DNA of 64,000 bases from Candidatus Poribacteria bacterium (GCA_026710795.1 JAPOQK010000009.1:25334-89333); one strand, 5' to 3'. Shown: positions 26,035 to 36,830, numbered from the stretch's first letter. The notes: generated from the letters alone by a model not told the origin. Program-made: numbers and translations.

Positions 26035-27138
26035 TTAAGAACTCACTATTTGTGATGCTGCAGCTAATGCAGCGATAAGGCTTGTATCGTTAGCAATACC
26101 TTTACCAGCAATGTCGAACGCTGTGCCATGGTCAACACTTGTGCGGACAATAGGCAAACCTAATGTGATATTCACAACCTGTCCAAAACCTATAAGTTTA
26201 ATTGGAATATTTCCTTGGTCATGATACATTGCGACAACAGCATCCCATTGACCACGGATCGCCTTTTTGTATAACGTATCTGCCGGAAGTGGACCATCAA
26301 CTTGATAACCCGCTGCGTTTGCCTGTTGTATTGCTGGAGTGATGTAGGTCTGTTCTTCTTTGCCGAACATACCCTCTTCTCCTGCGTGAGGGTTTAATCC
26401 CGCAACAACTAAACGCGGTTTTGCTAAACCGAATTGAACTAACGCGTCATGTGTTATTCGGATGACATCGCTGATTCTTTCCACAGATAATTGTTGTGAT
26501 ACTTCTGAAATCGGAATGTGGTTGGTGACAAAAGAAACAGTTAAATTTTCTACTGTGTTTGTTGAGTTAAATGTATTTTTCTTCTCTTTTTTTAAATTAT
26601 CACTAAATCTGGATATAATTTGGGAAGGAAAATCCCAAGTTTTGAGCATCATAACAGTATTCGAAGTTTGTGTCAAACCTGAGAGCATTTCAGTGTGTCC
26701 AGGAAATGGTGATCCTGCCCGTTGAATCGACGCTTTACAAATTGGTGCTGTTGTAATAGCATTGACCTTACCATCAAGTGCAAGTTTTACTGCAGTCTCA
26801 ATTGCTTGGATGGCGGCTGCACCGCAGCGTGGATCTATAGTGCCATACGATATTTCTTCTGGTTGTAATGTACTCGCTTCTAGTACATCAATCCTACCGT
26901 ATTTTGCTGTAATGTGTTTTGTAAATTGGAATAGTGAAATGCTGGGGAGGTTTTCTTTACCTTTGGGGAGTATGTCTTTGTCGGCAAGTAGTTTAACAGC
27001 GTTCTGAATTATTGCTGGACTACCTATGACAATCGGATGACATATCTGGTAAACATAATTGTGTGTTAGGGCTTTGACGATAATTTCAGGACCGATGCCG
27101 GCAGCATCACCCATTGTTATTCCAATGCGTGGCAACAT
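26035..27138 (-). CDS. pdxA: 4-hydroxythreonine-4-phosphate dehydrogenase
   Basis: Catalyses the NAD-dependent oxidation step of pyridoxal 5'-phosphate synthesis by the DXP-dependent route. The 367-residue product begins with the family signature RIGITMGDAAGIGPEII and contains GHTEMLSGLT, GLNPHAGEEGMFG and the metal/substrate His region MYHDQGNIPIKLIGFG, then TSVDHGTAFDIAGKG. The length is somewhat above the usual ~330 because of an insert around residues 180-200 (KKEKKNTFNSTNTVENL). It lies between the S4 gene upstream and the C25 peptidase gene downstream; the metabolic link to either is not obvious. Confidence 0.94.
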   Translation of the reverse strand: MLPRIGITMGDAAGIGPEIIVKALTHNYVYQICHPIVIGSPAIIQNAVKLLADKDILPKGKENLPSISLFQFTKHITAKYGRIDVLEASTLQPEEISYGTIDPRCGAAAIQAIETAVKLALDGKVNAITTAPICKASIQRAGSPFPGHTEMLSGLTQTSNTVMMLKTWDFPSQIISRFSDNLKKEKKNTFNSTNTVENLTVSFVTNHIPISEVSQQLSVERISDVIRITHDALVQFGLAKPRLVVAGLNPHAGEEGMFGKEEQTYITPAIQQANAAGYQVDGPLPADTLYKKAIRGQWDAVVAMYHDQGNIPIKLIGFGQVVNITLGLPIVRTSVDHGTAFDIAGKGIANDTSLIAALAAASQIVSS

Positions 27139-27181
27139 AGTGATTTTGTATGGAAAACGGAATGTCTATTGTTCTACTTGT

Positions 27182-27445
27182 CTACTTTATAAGTCGATAC
27201 AGTGTGGTCGCACGTGTTTTAGAGACATTACCTGAAGGCACATCAAGAATTTCATAAGTCAATTCCTGTACATCCTCTGTTGGGAGTCTATCAGTAATTA
27301 TAGTAATGCGGTCACCGACACTGACAACTTTACCTGCTTTTGCAGGATGGTTGTTGAGTAATACTTTTCCGCGACTACATAGGGCATTTGCAGTATTACG
27401 TCGTTTGACAAGTCGTGAAATTTGTAGAAATTTGTCTACACGCAT
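27182..27445 (-). CDS. S4-domain RNA-binding protein (RqcP/Hsp15-like)
   Basis: An 87-residue single S4 domain: MRVDKFLQISRLVKRR, then ANALCSRGKVLLNN and KAGKVVSVGDRITI. This is the RqcP/YabO and Hsp15 group, which binds 50S-peptidyl-tRNA complexes and helps rescue stalled ribosomes. Its position 40 bases downstream of lon suggests a quality-control grouping. It is full length for the family. Confidence 0.88.
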   Translation of the reverse strand: MRVDKFLQISRLVKRRNTANALCSRGKVLLNNHPAKAGKVVSVGDRITIITDRLPTEDVQELTYEILDVPSGNVSKTRATTLYRLIK

Positions 27446-27484
27446 TTTCTGTGTATAACCGAATATTTTTAGATATAACGGTTG

Positions 27485-29980
27485 TCAGTTTCCTGTCTGT
27501 CCGATTACATCTGGATTCTGTAAGGTTGTATCATCTGCTGTAGGTGTAATTCCATCATGTTCAGATTCAGATACACTTTCTGTGTCTTTTTTGAGTGCTA
27601 ACTCCAAGACTTGTGTCATGTCACTTACCTGATGCCATCTAATGTTCTCGCGTATTTCATCAGGAACATCCACAAGATCTTTTTCATTTTCCTCTGGCAT
27701 TATGATGTTGACGATACCGTTTCGATAGGCAGCGAGTGCTTTTTCTTTGAGTCCACCGATTGGGAGAACATGTCCCCGAAGCGTGATTTCACCTGTCATT
27801 GCGAAATCCTTCCGCACCATTTTTCCAGTGATAGCACTGTGAATCGCTGTAGCAACGGTAATCCCCGCAGATGGACCATCTTTTGGTACTGCCCCTTCAG
27901 GTATATGAATATGAATATCGTTCTTTTCAAAAGTGTCTTTAGATATGTCAAAATTGTCTGCTCGGGATCGGAGGTATGCGACTGCTGTTTGGACAGATTC
28001 CCGCATTACTTCTTGCAGTTGTCCTGTCATATCTAACTTACCTTCACCCGGCATAAGTGTTGCTTCAACAGAGACAATATCACCGCCGACTTGTGTCCAG
28101 ACCATACCGGTTGATACACCTACTTCATCATGTTCTTGTGCTTTAGTCCGCGTCCACTTAGGTGGTCCCAGATAATCACTTAAATTCAGAGATGTAACTT
28201 TAACCTTCAGGTCAGGTGTGTCGTCCGTCACAATCTGTTTAGCGATTTTTCTACAGACACTGGTAATACTGCGTTCAAGACTTCTAACACCTGCTTCACG
28301 TGTATATTTATGGACTATGTCATAAATCGCAGAATCATCAAACTCAATATTCTCTTCAGTTAGTCCATGACTATTCAACTGCTTAGGAATGAGTCCATTC
28401 GGATGGAATGTTGCGATATTATGTTTCTCAAAATCGGTATATCCGGGTAGTTCAATGACTTCCATGCGGTCTTCAAGCGCGGGAGGTATTGTGATACGCG
28501 TATTCGCTGTGGTGACGAACATAATATCCGACAGGTCAAATTCAACATCCAGGTAGTGGTCACGGAAGGTTTCATTCTGTTCGGGGTCAAGAACTTCAAG
28601 CAGTGCTGATGCGGGGTCACCGCGCCAGTCAGAACTCAGTTTGTCTATTTCATCAAGAAGAAAGAGTGGATTTTTCGTTTGGACATCTCGCAAACCTTGA
28701 ATGATGCGACCGGGAATAGCACCGATATAGGTTCTGCGATGCCCGCGTATCTCGGCTTCATCACGAACACCACCGAGGGACATCCTGACAAATTTTCTTC
28801 CGGTTGCACGCGCTATAGATTTACCTAATGATGTTTTTCCGACACCTGGAGGACCGACTAAACAGAGTATTGGTCCTTTAACCTGTTCAACCAATTTTAG
28901 GACAGCAAGGTATTCTAATACATTCGATTTTGGTTTCTCTAATCCGTAATGATCTTCGTTGAGGATCTTTTCTGCCTGATCAAGTTCGATGGTATTTTCA
29001 GTACGTTCTTTCCACGGAACAGCAAGAAGCCAATCCACATAGTTACGAATCACTCCAGACTCTGCTGACATTGGTGGTATTTGTGCAAGCCTATCAAGTT
29101 CTTTAAGTGCTTTCTTTTCTGCTTCTTCCGACATGCCAGCATTTTCGATCTGCTCGCGCAAATCGTCTATTTCATCTACCTCATTCTCCCTACCAAGCTT
29201 CCGTTGTATAACTTTTAGTTGTTCTTGCAGATAGAATTCACGATGTGTTTTCTTAACAGACTCACTCACTTCAGACTGAATTTCATCTTCAAGGTCAATT
29301 AAGTCAAGGTCTGCCTCAAGAAACGCAATAAGTAATTTAAGACGTTTGATTGGATTGAGTTCGGAAAGGATTTCTTGACGTCTGTGCGGTGGAATGTCCT
29401 CAACAAAACGCGCGATGTTATCCGCGAGGATTCCAGGCTCTATGATTTCATGTATATGCCTTTCCATATCAGGTAGTATCTGTTTTGAATGTGTCTTTGC
29501 ATAACTACGAAATACACCCTGTGCTTCTTTAATGAGTGTTTTAGACGCATCTGCAACACCTGTAAGTTCGGATGCGATTTTGACTGATGCTTTCAAATAA
29601 CCATCATCTTCAGAGCATTGTATGACGATTGCACGTACCGTAGTTTCTACAGCAATACGTAGTGTGCCATTTCCGGGATCATGTTCTTGGATAATATTCC
29701 CAACGATCCCAACATTATGTAAATCATCTGGTTCAGGTTCGGCATCGTCATCAATTTCATTGTTTTGATGAAGGAACAGAACTTTCCAATTTGTATTGAT
29801 AGCCGATTTTGCGGCAAGAACTCCCATTTTTCGTTTAATTGTCAACGGGGTCCAATCTACTAATCTGTTATCTATAATAGCTTTAGTTTTTGGATAAAAT
29901 GTCTCAAAATGCGGTGGTAAGACAATCACAGGTAATAAGATAGTTGAATCGTTCGCAAGTTTTTCAGCATCTTGGTTCAT
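27485..29980 (-). CDS. lon: ATP-dependent Lon protease
   Basis: Cytoplasmic AAA+ serine protease that degrades misfolded and regulatory proteins. The 831-residue protein has a LonN substrate domain (about 10-220), a coiled-coil linker, an AAA+ module with Walker [14 protein letters not shown] and Walker [11 protein letters not shown], and the C-terminal protease domain with the catalytic Ser in [10 protein letters not shown] and Lys in [17 protein letters not shown] precedes the ATG. It stands 11 bases after clpX. The C-terminal ~35 residues are acidic and not conserved. Confidence 0.97.
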   Translation of the reverse strand: MNQDAEKLANDSTILLPVIVLPPHFETFYPKTKAIIDNRLVDWTPLTIKRKMGVLAAKSAINTNWKVLFLHQNNEIDDDAEPEPDDLHNVGIVGNIIQEHDPGNGTLRIAVETTVRAIVIQCSEDDGYLKASVKIASELTGVADASKTLIKEAQGVFRSYAKTHSKQILPDMERHIHEIIEPGILADNIARFVEDIPPHRRQEILSELNPIKRLKLLIAFLEADLDLIDLEDEIQSEVSESVKKTHREFYLQEQLKVIQRKLGRENEVDEIDDLREQIENAGMSEEAEKKALKELDRLAQIPPMSAESGVIRNYVDWLLAVPWKERTENTIELDQAEKILNEDHYGLEKPKSNVLEYLAVLKLVEQVKGPILCLVGPPGVGKTSLGKSIARATGRKFVRMSLGGVRDEAEIRGHRRTYIGAIPGRIIQGLRDVQTKNPLFLLDEIDKLSSDWRGDPASALLEVLDPEQNETFRDHYLDVEFDLSDIMFVTTANTRITIPPALEDRMEVIELPGYTDFEKHNIATFHPNGLIPKQLNSHGLTEENIEFDDSAIYDIVHKYTREAGVRSLERSITSVCRKIAKQIVTDDTPDLKVKVTSLNLSDYLGPPKWTRTKAQEHDEVGVSTGMVWTQVGGDIVSVEATLMPGEGKLDMTGQLQEVMRESVQTAVAYLRSRADNFDISKDTFEKNDIHIHIPEGAVPKDGPSAGITVATAIHSAITGKMVRKDFAMTGEITLRGHVLPIGGLKEKALAAYRNGIVNIIMPEENEKDLVDVPDEIRENIRWHQVSDMTQVLELALKKDTESVSESEHDGITPTADDTTLQNPDVIGQTGN

Positions 29981-29991
29981 GGTTTGCTCCT

Positions 29992-31281
29992 TTACGCTGT
30001 TTTTAAAGCTTCAGAAGTTGTGTCAACTAATTCAGGAGGACTATTGCCTAAAACACTATCTTTGGTTATCTGACAAACACCCACTTCAGAAAGTGATGGT
30101 ATCTTATACATTGTATCAAGCATGATCTTTTCCATTACTGCTCGTAAGCCACGTGCACCAGTTTCGCGCTCTATTACCTGATGCGCAATTGCAGAAAGGG
30201 CATCATCAGTCACATCAAATTTCACACCCTCATAGGCTAAAAGTTGCCTATATTGTTTAACGAGGGCGTTTTTCGGTTCGGTAAGGATTTTAATCAGGGC
30301 AGATTCATCAAGTTCTTGTAGAACCGCAACTACAGGTAACCTTCCGATGAGTTCAGGTATGAAACCATATTTAGTAAGGTCTTTGGCGGTAGTTTGTTCC
30401 AGTATCTCATGGATCTTTTGTTGGTTTTTGGATTGAATTGTTGATCCGAAACCGATACTATGTTTTCCGAGTCGGTCTTTAATTTGTTTCTCTAATCCGA
30501 TAAATGTGCCTCCGCAAATAAAAAGCACATTTTTTGTATCCACCTCTAACATCTCTTGATGTGGGTGTTTTCTTCCGCCTCGTGGTGGAACGCTAGCAAT
30601 AGTACCTTCCAAAATCTTTAGTAATGCCTGTTGTACGCCTTCACCGGAAACATCGCGAGTAATTGATGGATTTTCAGATTTGCGTGTAATTTTGTCAATT
30701 TCATCAATATAGATAATTCCTGTTTGTGCGCGCTTAATGTTTCCATCTGCTGCCTGAATAAGTTTCAGAATAATGTTCTCTACGTCTTCTCCAACATATC
30801 CTGCTTCAGTAACGGTAGTAGCATCGGCGATAGCAAAAGGGACATTTAATATCTTCGCAAGTGTCTGTGCAAGTAGTGTTTTACCAGTTCCAGTAGGACC
30901 TATCAACAAGATGTTACTTTTGTCTAATTCAATGTCGTCAGTATTTTCATGTTGCAACCGTTTATAGTGCGTATAAACAGCGACTGATAAGATTTTTTTA
31001 GCGTGTTCTTGTCCTATGACATATTCGTCAAGTTTTGCCTTGATTTCAGCAGGTTCTAAGACTAAAACAGGTGGCTCAATATCTTCCTCTTCTTGTTCCT
31101 CAGTGGCATCGGGTGGATCAGGTAAATCTGCAGCTATATTTTTCTTAACGAGTATTCTATTACATTCATTAATACATACATCGCATATCATCGCTTCTGC
31201 TCCCTGAAGGAGCTCAGTTACTTGGCTGCGTTCTCTATTACAGAATGAACAAAACATCCTGTTATCAATTGATTCTGACAT
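29992..31281 (-). CDS. clpX: ClpX ATPase subunit of ClpXP
   Basis: AAA+ unfoldase that recognises substrates and feeds them to ClpP. The 429 residues comprise an N-terminal zinc-binding domain (CSFC at 11-14 and CDVC near 38), Walker [14 protein letters not shown], pore loop GYVGED, Walker [11 protein letters not shown] and the ClpP-docking IGFG loop. GGAGG lies before the ATG. The gene order tig-clpP-clpX-lon is the classic bacterial one, so a common transcript with an interval of about 92 bases after clpP is likely. Confidence 0.97.
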   Translation of the reverse strand: MSESIDNRMFCSFCNRERSQVTELLQGAEAMICDVCINECNRILVKKNIAADLPDPPDATEEQEEEDIEPPVLVLEPAEIKAKLDEYVIGQEHAKKILSVAVYTHYKRLQHENTDDIELDKSNILLIGPTGTGKTLLAQTLAKILNVPFAIADATTVTEAGYVGEDVENIILKLIQAADGNIKRAQTGIIYIDEIDKITRKSENPSITRDVSGEGVQQALLKILEGTIASVPPRGGRKHPHQEMLEVDTKNVLFICGGTFIGLEKQIKDRLGKHSIGFGSTIQSKNQQKIHEILEQTTAKDLTKYGFIPELIGRLPVVAVLQELDESALIKILTEPKNALVKQYRQLLAYEGVKFDVTDDALSAIAHQVIERETGARGLRAVMEKIMLDTMYKIPSLSEVGVCQITKDSVLGNSPPELVDTTSEALKTA

Positions 31282-31373
31282 GGTATCCTCCGACTTCTTT
31301 TCCGAATATGCTTATTAATAACATGGGTATGTGTTTATCATTTAATGCATAAAAAACATACCCAATTATATTG

Positions 31374-31964
31374 TTATTGACGATGCGTGACAACGGTATC
31401 AACGATACCGTATTCAAGTGCTTCTTGGGAAGTCATGTAAAAATCTCGGTCTGCATCTGTTTCAATTTTTTCTAAACTTTGCCCAGTATGTTTGGCTAAT
31501 ATATTGTAAAGTCGTTCTCGTTCTCTTAAGATTTCATTGGCATGGATACTGATATCCGTTGCTTGACCGCTAATTCCACCAGCCATAGGCTGATGTATCA
31601 GTGCTTTTGCATGTAGTAATGCGTATCGTTTACCAGGAGTACCAGCAGCTAACAGGACCGCACCCATGCTGTAAGCACGTCCTAAACACCATGTTTGGAC
31701 ATCTGCCTTGATATACTGCATTGTGTCGTATATTGCAAGTCCTGCAGAAACCGAACCACCGGGTGTGTTGAGATATAGGATAATATCTGCATCTGGGTCT
31801 TTCCCTTCAAGAAAAAGCATCTGGGCAGTAACCAGATTTGCCACAGTATCGTCTTCAATCATAGTACCGATCATGATAATTCGATCTTCCAGCAACCGAG
31901 AAAAGATGTCATAAGACCTTTCACCTCGGTTAGTTTGTTCAACAACAAAGGGTACAAGATTCAT
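31374..31964 (-). CDS. clpP: ClpP protease subunit
   Basis: The 196-residue serine peptidase that forms the proteolytic barrel with ClpX. The catalytic Ser is in [10 protein letters not shown], the His in LIHQPMAGG and the Asp in [10 protein letters not shown]. The length and the N-terminal [19 protein letters not shown] block match the housekeeping ClpP. It is placed between tig and clpX as usual. Confidence 0.97.
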   Translation of the reverse strand: MNLVPFVVEQTNRGERSYDIFSRLLEDRIIMIGTMIEDDTVANLVTAQMLFLEGKDPDADIILYLNTPGGSVSAGLAIYDTMQYIKADVQTWCLGRAYSMGAVLLAAGTPGKRYALLHAKALIHQPMAGGISGQATDISIHANEILRERERLYNILAKHTGQSLEKIETDADRDFYMTSQEALEYGIVDTVVTHRQ

Positions 31965-32098
31965 TTTGTGTCCGTAGGGGATATTTGTTTGGTTATATTG
32001 TTAAGTCTCATCGGGCAGTTAACAATATGTTTTCTATCAAGTGAATGTAATATAACAAACACGATACCATATACGTTAACAATCCAATTAATTTGAAA

Positions 32099-33409
32099 CT
32101 ATCCAGTAATAATTAATGTCTTTTTAGCTGATGCATTTTCAATTAAATACTGGAAAATCTTTTCGTGCTGTAATTGAACCCTGAAATCTTCTAAACGCTT
32201 GTTAGTTTTCAGCAATTCGGCATATTTTTGTGCATCCCGGTTCATTTGTTCGGCAGCACGTCGAATTTCCCACTCTAATTCTTCATCACTAACATAAATA
32301 TTTTCAGACGCTGCAATTTCCTCAAAAATCCAATTCTGTTTTGTTTGCTGAATAACATCCTTACGCACGTCTGATGGTAACTTCTCAAAATCAATCCCTG
32401 CTTGTTCGGGGGTTTGTTGTTGTGCTTGTAACTGCTGACGTACATTTTGTAATGACTGTTCAACATATTGGTCAATCAGATCTTCGGGAATCGTTATGTT
32501 TGTCTTATCAATCAACTGTTCAAGTATCTCAACTTTTTGTCTTTCAATCTGCAGAATACGTTCATTTTCCACCAAAGTATTCCAAATAACTCCATGCATC
32601 TGGTTATAGGTTTCATATCCGAGATCTTTCGCAAATTCATCATCCAGTTCAGGAAGATGTTTCAGGGTGATTGCATGCAGCGTCACAGTGTACATTATTG
32701 TTTTGCCGGAAAGTGAAGCGGTAGCGTGTGTTGTATCATCAAAGTTAACCTCAATCGATTTTGTTTCACCAATACCCATTCCTATTAAGCCATCTCTTAA
32801 GTCAGTGTTAAGTTCCTTTGATGTAAGGTCAAGATCTATATCTTGAGCAGATTCGTTTTCTAGTTCTTCACCGTCTATCGAACAGATCCAATCCACACGG
32901 ACACAATCGGATGCTTCAACAGGACGTTCTTCCTCAATCGGTTCAAAAGTTGCAGATTGTAATTGCAATTGTTCAATATGAGACTCTACATCCTCACGTG
33001 CCACATTGACCGCTGTCTTGTCGGTTTCGATCTCTTCATAAGCAGGAAGGGTAATTGAAGGTTTTACTTTGACGATGGCAGCGAAAAGAAGTGGTTGATT
33101 TTCGGTGACTTTCAGTTGTTCCAAAGGTGGGTCAAATGTTGGTTGTGCAAGAGGCATTAACTCTTTAGATATCAATGCATTTTCGTATGCTGTGGAAACG
33201 AGTTCCTTTACAACCTCGGTATTTATATGTTCAGGGAATCGGGATTTGAGAATGGTTAAAGGTACTCGACCTTTTCTGAAACCCGGTAGTGTAACGTAAC
33301 TCCGCATGGTTTGGTAAGCTTCTTCTAATGCTTCGTCTACATCTACAGCGGGGACCTCAATCTCAATTCTTACTTGCGTGTTATCAAGTGTCTCTACTTC
33401 AATTCTCAA
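32099..33409 (-). CDS. tig: Trigger factor, ribosome-associated chaperone
   Basis: Peptidyl-prolyl isomerase and chaperone for nascent chains. The 436-residue protein has the ribosome-binding domain with FRKGRVPLTILKSRF (the family FRxGxxP loop) near residue 45, a PPIase domain around 155-240 and a long helical C-terminal domain. It has no ATG start in a sensible place. The TTG at 33409 is preferred because GGAGA stands seven bases upstream and the peptide then begins as other family members do (RIEVETLDNTQ); a TTG at 33430 is also in frame. Confidence 0.93.
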   Translation of the reverse strand: MRIEVETLDNTQVRIEIEVPAVDVDEALEEAYQTMRSYVTLPGFRKGRVPLTILKSRFPEHINTEVVKELVSTAYENALISKELMPLAQPTFDPPLEQLKVTENQPLLFAAIVKVKPSITLPAYEEIETDKTAVNVAREDVESHIEQLQLQSATFEPIEEERPVEASDCVRVDWICSIDGEELENESAQDIDLDLTSKELNTDLRDGLIGMGIGETKSIEVNFDDTTHATASLSGKTIMYTVTLHAITLKHLPELDDEFAKDLGYETYNQMHGVIWNTLVENERILQIERQKVEILEQLIDKTNITIPEDLIDQYVEQSLQNVRQQLQAQQQTPEQAGIDFEKLPSDVRKDVIQQTKQNWIFEEIAASENIYVSDEELEWEIRRAAEQMNRDAQKYAELLKTNKRLEDFRVQLQHEKIFQYLIENASAKKTLIITG

Positions 33410-33556
33410 GTTAGAATCTCCATTTATCAACTCACAAAAGGTACGCTTATCGCAATTTCATTGTCTTGTATTTATCTTATATTGAGGCAGAAAATGCAAC
33501 CTACAAGTTTTAAAACTTATACACCACATTTTGAATCCATGTTGTTTTCTGAAAGT

Positions 33557-33641
33557 GGGCGAGGAGGGACTTGAACCCTCACGAGGCGTAACCCCAATAG
33601 ATCCTAAGTCTATCCTGTCTACCAAATTCCAGCACCCGCCC
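33557..33641 (-). tRNA. tRNA-Leu (anticodon TAG)
   Basis: The minus strand folds as a class II tRNA: acceptor GGGCGGG with CTCGCCC, anticodon arm ATAGA-CTTAGGA-TCTAT giving anticodon TAG, a long variable arm, and a T arm with GGTTCAAGTCC. It is the 3'-most of six tRNA genes on this strand. Confidence 0.93.
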
Positions 33642-33701
33642 TTTTTTCTAACCCTATAAAGAGAAACAGTAATACGGGCATCCGTTCTATGTTAGAACCG
33701 A

Positions 33702-33774
33702 TGCGCCGTGAAGGAATCGAACCTTCAACCCTCTGATTAAGAGTCAGATGCTCTGCCAATTGAGCTAACGGCGC
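33702..33774 (-). tRNA. tRNA-Lys (anticodon CTT)
   Basis: Acceptor GCGCCGT pairs with ACGGCGC; the anticodon loop ACTCTTAAT gives CTT; the T loop is GGTTCGATTCC. Standard 73-nt class I tRNA. Confidence 0.94.
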
Positions 33775-33775
33775 A

Positions 33776-33848
33776 CGCGTCCGGAGGGATTCGAACCCCC
33801 AACTTATAGCTCCGAAGGCTATTGCTCTATCCATTGAACTACGGACGC
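33776..33848 (-). tRNA. tRNA-Arg (anticodon TCG)
   Basis: Acceptor GCGTCCG pairs with CGGACGC; the anticodon stem ATAGC/GCTAT encloses CTTCGGA, giving TCG; the T loop is GGTTCGAATCC. It is nearly contiguous with tRNA-Lys. Confidence 0.94.
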
Positions 33849-33856
33849 ATACGAAA

Positions 33857-33929
33857 GGTGGATGATGGGATTTGAACCCACGACCTCCTGATCCACAGTC
33901 AGGCGCTCTACCCCTGAGCTACATCCACC
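33857..33929 (-). tRNA. tRNA-His (anticodon GTG)
   Basis: The acceptor starts GGTGGATG with the extra 5' G typical of tRNA-His, which pairs with the 3' C. The anticodon loop CTGTGGA gives GTG; the T arm is GGTTCAAATCC. Confidence 0.94.
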
Positions 33930-33939
33930 ATATACAATA

Positions 33940-34013
33940 CACGCCTAGCAGGACTCGAACCTGCAACCCACAGCTTAGAAGGCTGTTGCTCTATCCAATT
34001 GAGCTATAGGCGC
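33940..34013 (-). tRNA. tRNA-Arg (anticodon TCT)
   Basis: The anticodon stem ACAGC/GCTGT encloses CTTCTAA, giving TCT. The acceptor GCGCCTA pairs with TAGGCGT, closing with a G-U pair. The T loop is GGTTCGAGTCC. Confidence 0.92.
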
Positions 34014-34021
34014 ATGTGGAA

Positions 34022-34097
<76 letters not shown>

Positions 34098-34132
34098 ATA
34101 ATCATTGTCTTTCATTGGAAAAATGTCTCTAT

Positions 34133-34161
34133 ATTATAATACATTATCTTGACAATTGCAA
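34133..34161 (-). promoter_or_regulatory. Promoter of the tRNA cluster
   Basis: On the minus strand, TTGCAA (34156-34161) and a perfect TATAAT (34133-34138) are separated by 17 bases, ending about 35 bases before tRNA-Pro. A 10-bp inverted repeat (GACAATTGCA with TGCAATTGTC near 34151-34197) overlaps the -35 region. Confidence 0.65.
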
Positions 34162-34542
34162 GTTAAACATTAAATTTTCAGAGACCTGCAATTGTCGTAT
34201 TTATGAACGGTGAACTGGCATAAAGTAGGAGGAATTTGTCCGTTGAACACACAAAATTTACCTCTGCACATAACTAATACGTTAGATACCACTTTTACAA
34301 AATATTCGCAGCAAATGATTGGTTTCAATGAGATATGAAATACACCAATAATTATAATTAACGACAATTGAATTGCTCTGTTAGATTCTTGCTAAATAGA
34401 CGGTATCATGCTATTATATTTCTATGCGAAAAATAATGGTGAATTTCGGTTGTGAATAAAATGAATACAAGTGAAATTAAGTCTAATAAATTTATGTAAT
34501 GTGACAAAAAATAAGGTTTTACATTTCCAACAATTAAGAATA
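34162..34542. other. Divergent intergenic region between tRNAs and the cohesin gene
   Basis: An AT-rich region carrying one sigma70-like promoter for the rightward gene (34389-34417) and half of the inverted repeat near 34190. No gene is supported. A GTG at 34471 opens the cohesin gene frame, but would give a 24-residue extension ahead of the signal peptide. Confidence 0.5.
34389..34417 (+). promoter_or_regulatory. Candidate promoter of the cohesin gene
   Basis: TTGCTA at 34389-34394, a 17-base spacer and TATTAT at 34412-34417, about 125 bases ahead of the chosen start. Spacing is ideal and both hexamers are close to sigma70 consensus. Confidence 0.5.
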
Positions 34543-36621
34543 ATGCTAATGGATATAGTTTACCAAAAAAGCAGCTATGCTTTTACTATTGTGCTTTGGA
34601 CTATTATATTCTCAATATCTCCATTTATTATACAAGCACAAACAACTGATACCGACGATAACAACGTTCAGAATACCAATCAAACAGCCCTACTGACATT
34701 TTCGAAAGATGATACAGCAATTTATATTGGGAACACGTTTACGCTGCACCTGAATGTAGAAAACATCACCGATTTAGCGGGTTGGCAATGTAATATTGTT
34801 TTTGACCCTAATGTGCTTGAAGCGGTTGAAGTAACTGAAGGTGATTTCTTAAAAAAAGGTGGTGGAACAACCTACTTTCAGGCGAGTACGATTGATAACA
34901 CAGTAGGGACAATAACTGATCTTGTCGCTGCACGAACTTCCATAGGTGGTGTTAGTGGGACAGGTAGGTTGTTGTCCGTTACATTCAAAGCAAAGACTAT
35001 TGGTAACACACAAATCACTGTTACCAACTTACATGCAGGTACAGGTGGTATATCAGTGACAATTCCTCTAACTACTCCTGAGATTGTCATCACTGTAGAA
35101 GATCAACCCATATTGAATATAGGTGATCCTACTTTTTCCTTTTTCACAGAAGCTTCGCCTATTCTCGTCGGAGACACATTCACTTTACATCTGAATGTGG
35201 AAAACATCACCGATTTGGCAAGATGGCAATGTGGTATTGTTTTTGACCCTAATGTGCTTGAAGCGGTTGAAGTAACTGAAGGTGATTTCTTGAAAGAAGG
35301 GGATGCAACAACTTTTTTTCTGGAAAGCACAATAGATAATACAGCTGGTAAAATCACCGGTCTTGACGTGGTAAGATTAAGCAGAGATGGAGTAAGTGGC
35401 ACAGGTAGATTGTTATCGGTTACATTCATGGCAAAGGCTATTGGGGAAACACAAGTCTCACTTACTAACCTTTATGCAGGTACAAGCAAGTCGGTAGCAA
35501 TCCAGATAAATATACCTGAAATTGCGATTACCGTATCGGATGTAGGCAGTACCAGACTCTACTTTTCTATAGACGAAATCCCCGTTCGCGTTGGAGATAC
35601 GTTTACACTCAACCTTAACATAGCAGATGTTACAAATTTAGCAGGATGGTTATGTGATATAGTATTTGACCCAGCCGCACTTGAAGCGGTTGAAGTTATT
35701 GAAGGCGACTTTTTAAAGGAAGCAGATGCATCAACCTTTTTTTTCAAGAGTACGATTGATAACGCTGCTGGTAAAATAAACAGTCTCGGTGCAGTAAGAA
35801 TGAGTAAAAGTGGTGTTAGTGATACAGGAAAATTGGTATCGGTAACATTTGTGGCAAAGAGACTTGGAGAAACACAAGTCACAATTACCAATCTGTATGC
35901 AGGCTCAAGTGACTTGATAACAATTCCTATGCACACTCCCGAATATATTATCACTGTGGAAGAACGTGTGTTTCAATCTTGGGATGTTAATCAGGATGGA
36001 GAGGTGAATATCTTTGATCTCATGCAGGTGGCACAATACTTAGGAGAAGATGCTTCGGTCAATCCACAGTCTGACGTGAACGAGGATGGAACGATTGGTA
36101 TCTTAGACCTTATTGTTGTCGCACAACACATAGACGAATCAACAGCTTCTGCCCCTGGTAAGATTGCTAACAGTAGTATTGATTTTGCTAATGCAGATTT
36201 AAACAACACTGCATTGTCTGCAACAATACGTACGTGGATCACGCATGCCCAGGTAGAAAATGACGGTTCTATTGCCTTCAATAAGGGTATCGCAAACTTA
36301 CAAAAACTGCTTAGTTCAATGAATCCTATGAAAACAGATCTTCTTCCCAACTATCCGAATCCATTTAATCCAGAGACATGGATTCCCTATCAACTTGTGA
36401 TTCCTGCAAATGTAACTTTGACAATCTATGACGTGAATGGTAATAATGTGAGGAACTTCGCTTTAGGTTATCAGGATGTAGGTATCTACAAAAACCGTAG
36501 GCGTGCGGTATACTGGGATGGTAAAAACAGTTTAGGTGAAACAGTGGCAAGCGGTGTCTATTTCTATACACTTACAGCAGGAACTTTCACTGCTACCAAA
36601 AAAATGTTAATAAGGAAGTAA
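34543..36621 (+). CDS. Secreted three-cohesin, dockerin protein with type IX sorting tail
   Basis: About 692 residues. A signal peptide (around residues 10-30, ending in IIQAQ) is followed by three cohesin-like domains at about 48-187, 195-330 and 336-470; each has the VGDTFTLHLNVENITDLA and FDPNVLEAVEVTEGDF type motifs. A dockerin-like pair follows near 479-530: DVNQDGEVNIFDLMQVAQ and DVNEDGTIGILDLIVVAQ, both with Ca-binding Asp/Asn ladders. The C-terminus from about 604 (NYPNPFNPETWIPYQL, then YDVNGNNVR, VYWDGKN and GVYFYTLTAG) is the type A (Por) sorting domain. Cohesin and dockerin in one chain suggests self- or cross-assembly on the cell surface. The start is uncertain: ATGs at 34543 and 34549 or a GTG at 34471. 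Confidence 0.85.
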   Translation: MLMDIVYQKSSYAFTIVLWTIIFSISPFIIQAQTTDTDDNNVQNTNQTALLTFSKDDTAIYIGNTFTLHLNVENITDLAGWQCNIVFDPNVLEAVEVTEGDFLKKGGGTTYFQASTIDNTVGTITDLVAARTSIGGVSGTGRLLSVTFKAKTIGNTQITVTNLHAGTGGISVTIPLTTPEIVITVEDQPILNIGDPTFSFFTEASPILVGDTFTLHLNVENITDLARWQCGIVFDPNVLEAVEVTEGDFLKEGDATTFFLESTIDNTAGKITGLDVVRLSRDGVSGTGRLLSVTFMAKAIGETQVSLTNLYAGTSKSVAIQINIPEIAITVSDVGSTRLYFSIDEIPVRVGDTFTLNLNIADVTNLAGWLCDIVFDPAALEAVEVIEGDFLKEADASTFFFKSTIDNAAGKINSLGAVRMSKSGVSDTGKLVSVTFVAKRLGETQVTITNLYAGSSDLITIPMHTPEYIITVEERVFQSWDVNQDGEVNIFDLMQVAQYLGEDASVNPQSDVNEDGTIGILDLIVVAQHIDESTASAPGKIANSSIDFANADLNNTALSATIRTWITHAQVENDGSIAFNKGIANLQKLLSSMNPMKTDLLPNYPNPFNPETWIPYQLVIPANVTLTIYDVNGNNVRNFALGYQDVGIYKNRRRAVYWDGKNSLGETVASGVYFYTLTAGTFTATKKMLIRK

Positions 36622-36780
36622 TAAGTTAACTATACAATATCAATGATATTCTGATAAGCTGCTCCTACCATTGTATGTATTATTTCCAATTGCTACAAAA
36701 TAGATAAATTTGGACATACCTACAATATATTAATTACTATTCATTTTTATTGACCAACAAAAAAATTTGAGATATAATTC

Positions 36781-36830
36781 ATTTAGACAAAAAACAAATA
36801 AATTTTCAAAATAATTATTATTGTCTAAAT
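36781..36830. repeat. 10-bp inverted repeat upstream of the cytochrome-LRR gene
   Basis: ATTTAGACAA at 36781-36790 and its exact complement TTGTCTAAAT at 36821-36830 flank 30 AT-rich bases, about 75 bases ahead of the next start. It could be an operator or chance in AT-rich DNA. Confidence 0.35.

Noticed and set aside
33619..33834. 71-codon frame over the tRNA cluster
   Set aside because: It is a translation of tRNA-Lys and tRNA-Arg sequence.
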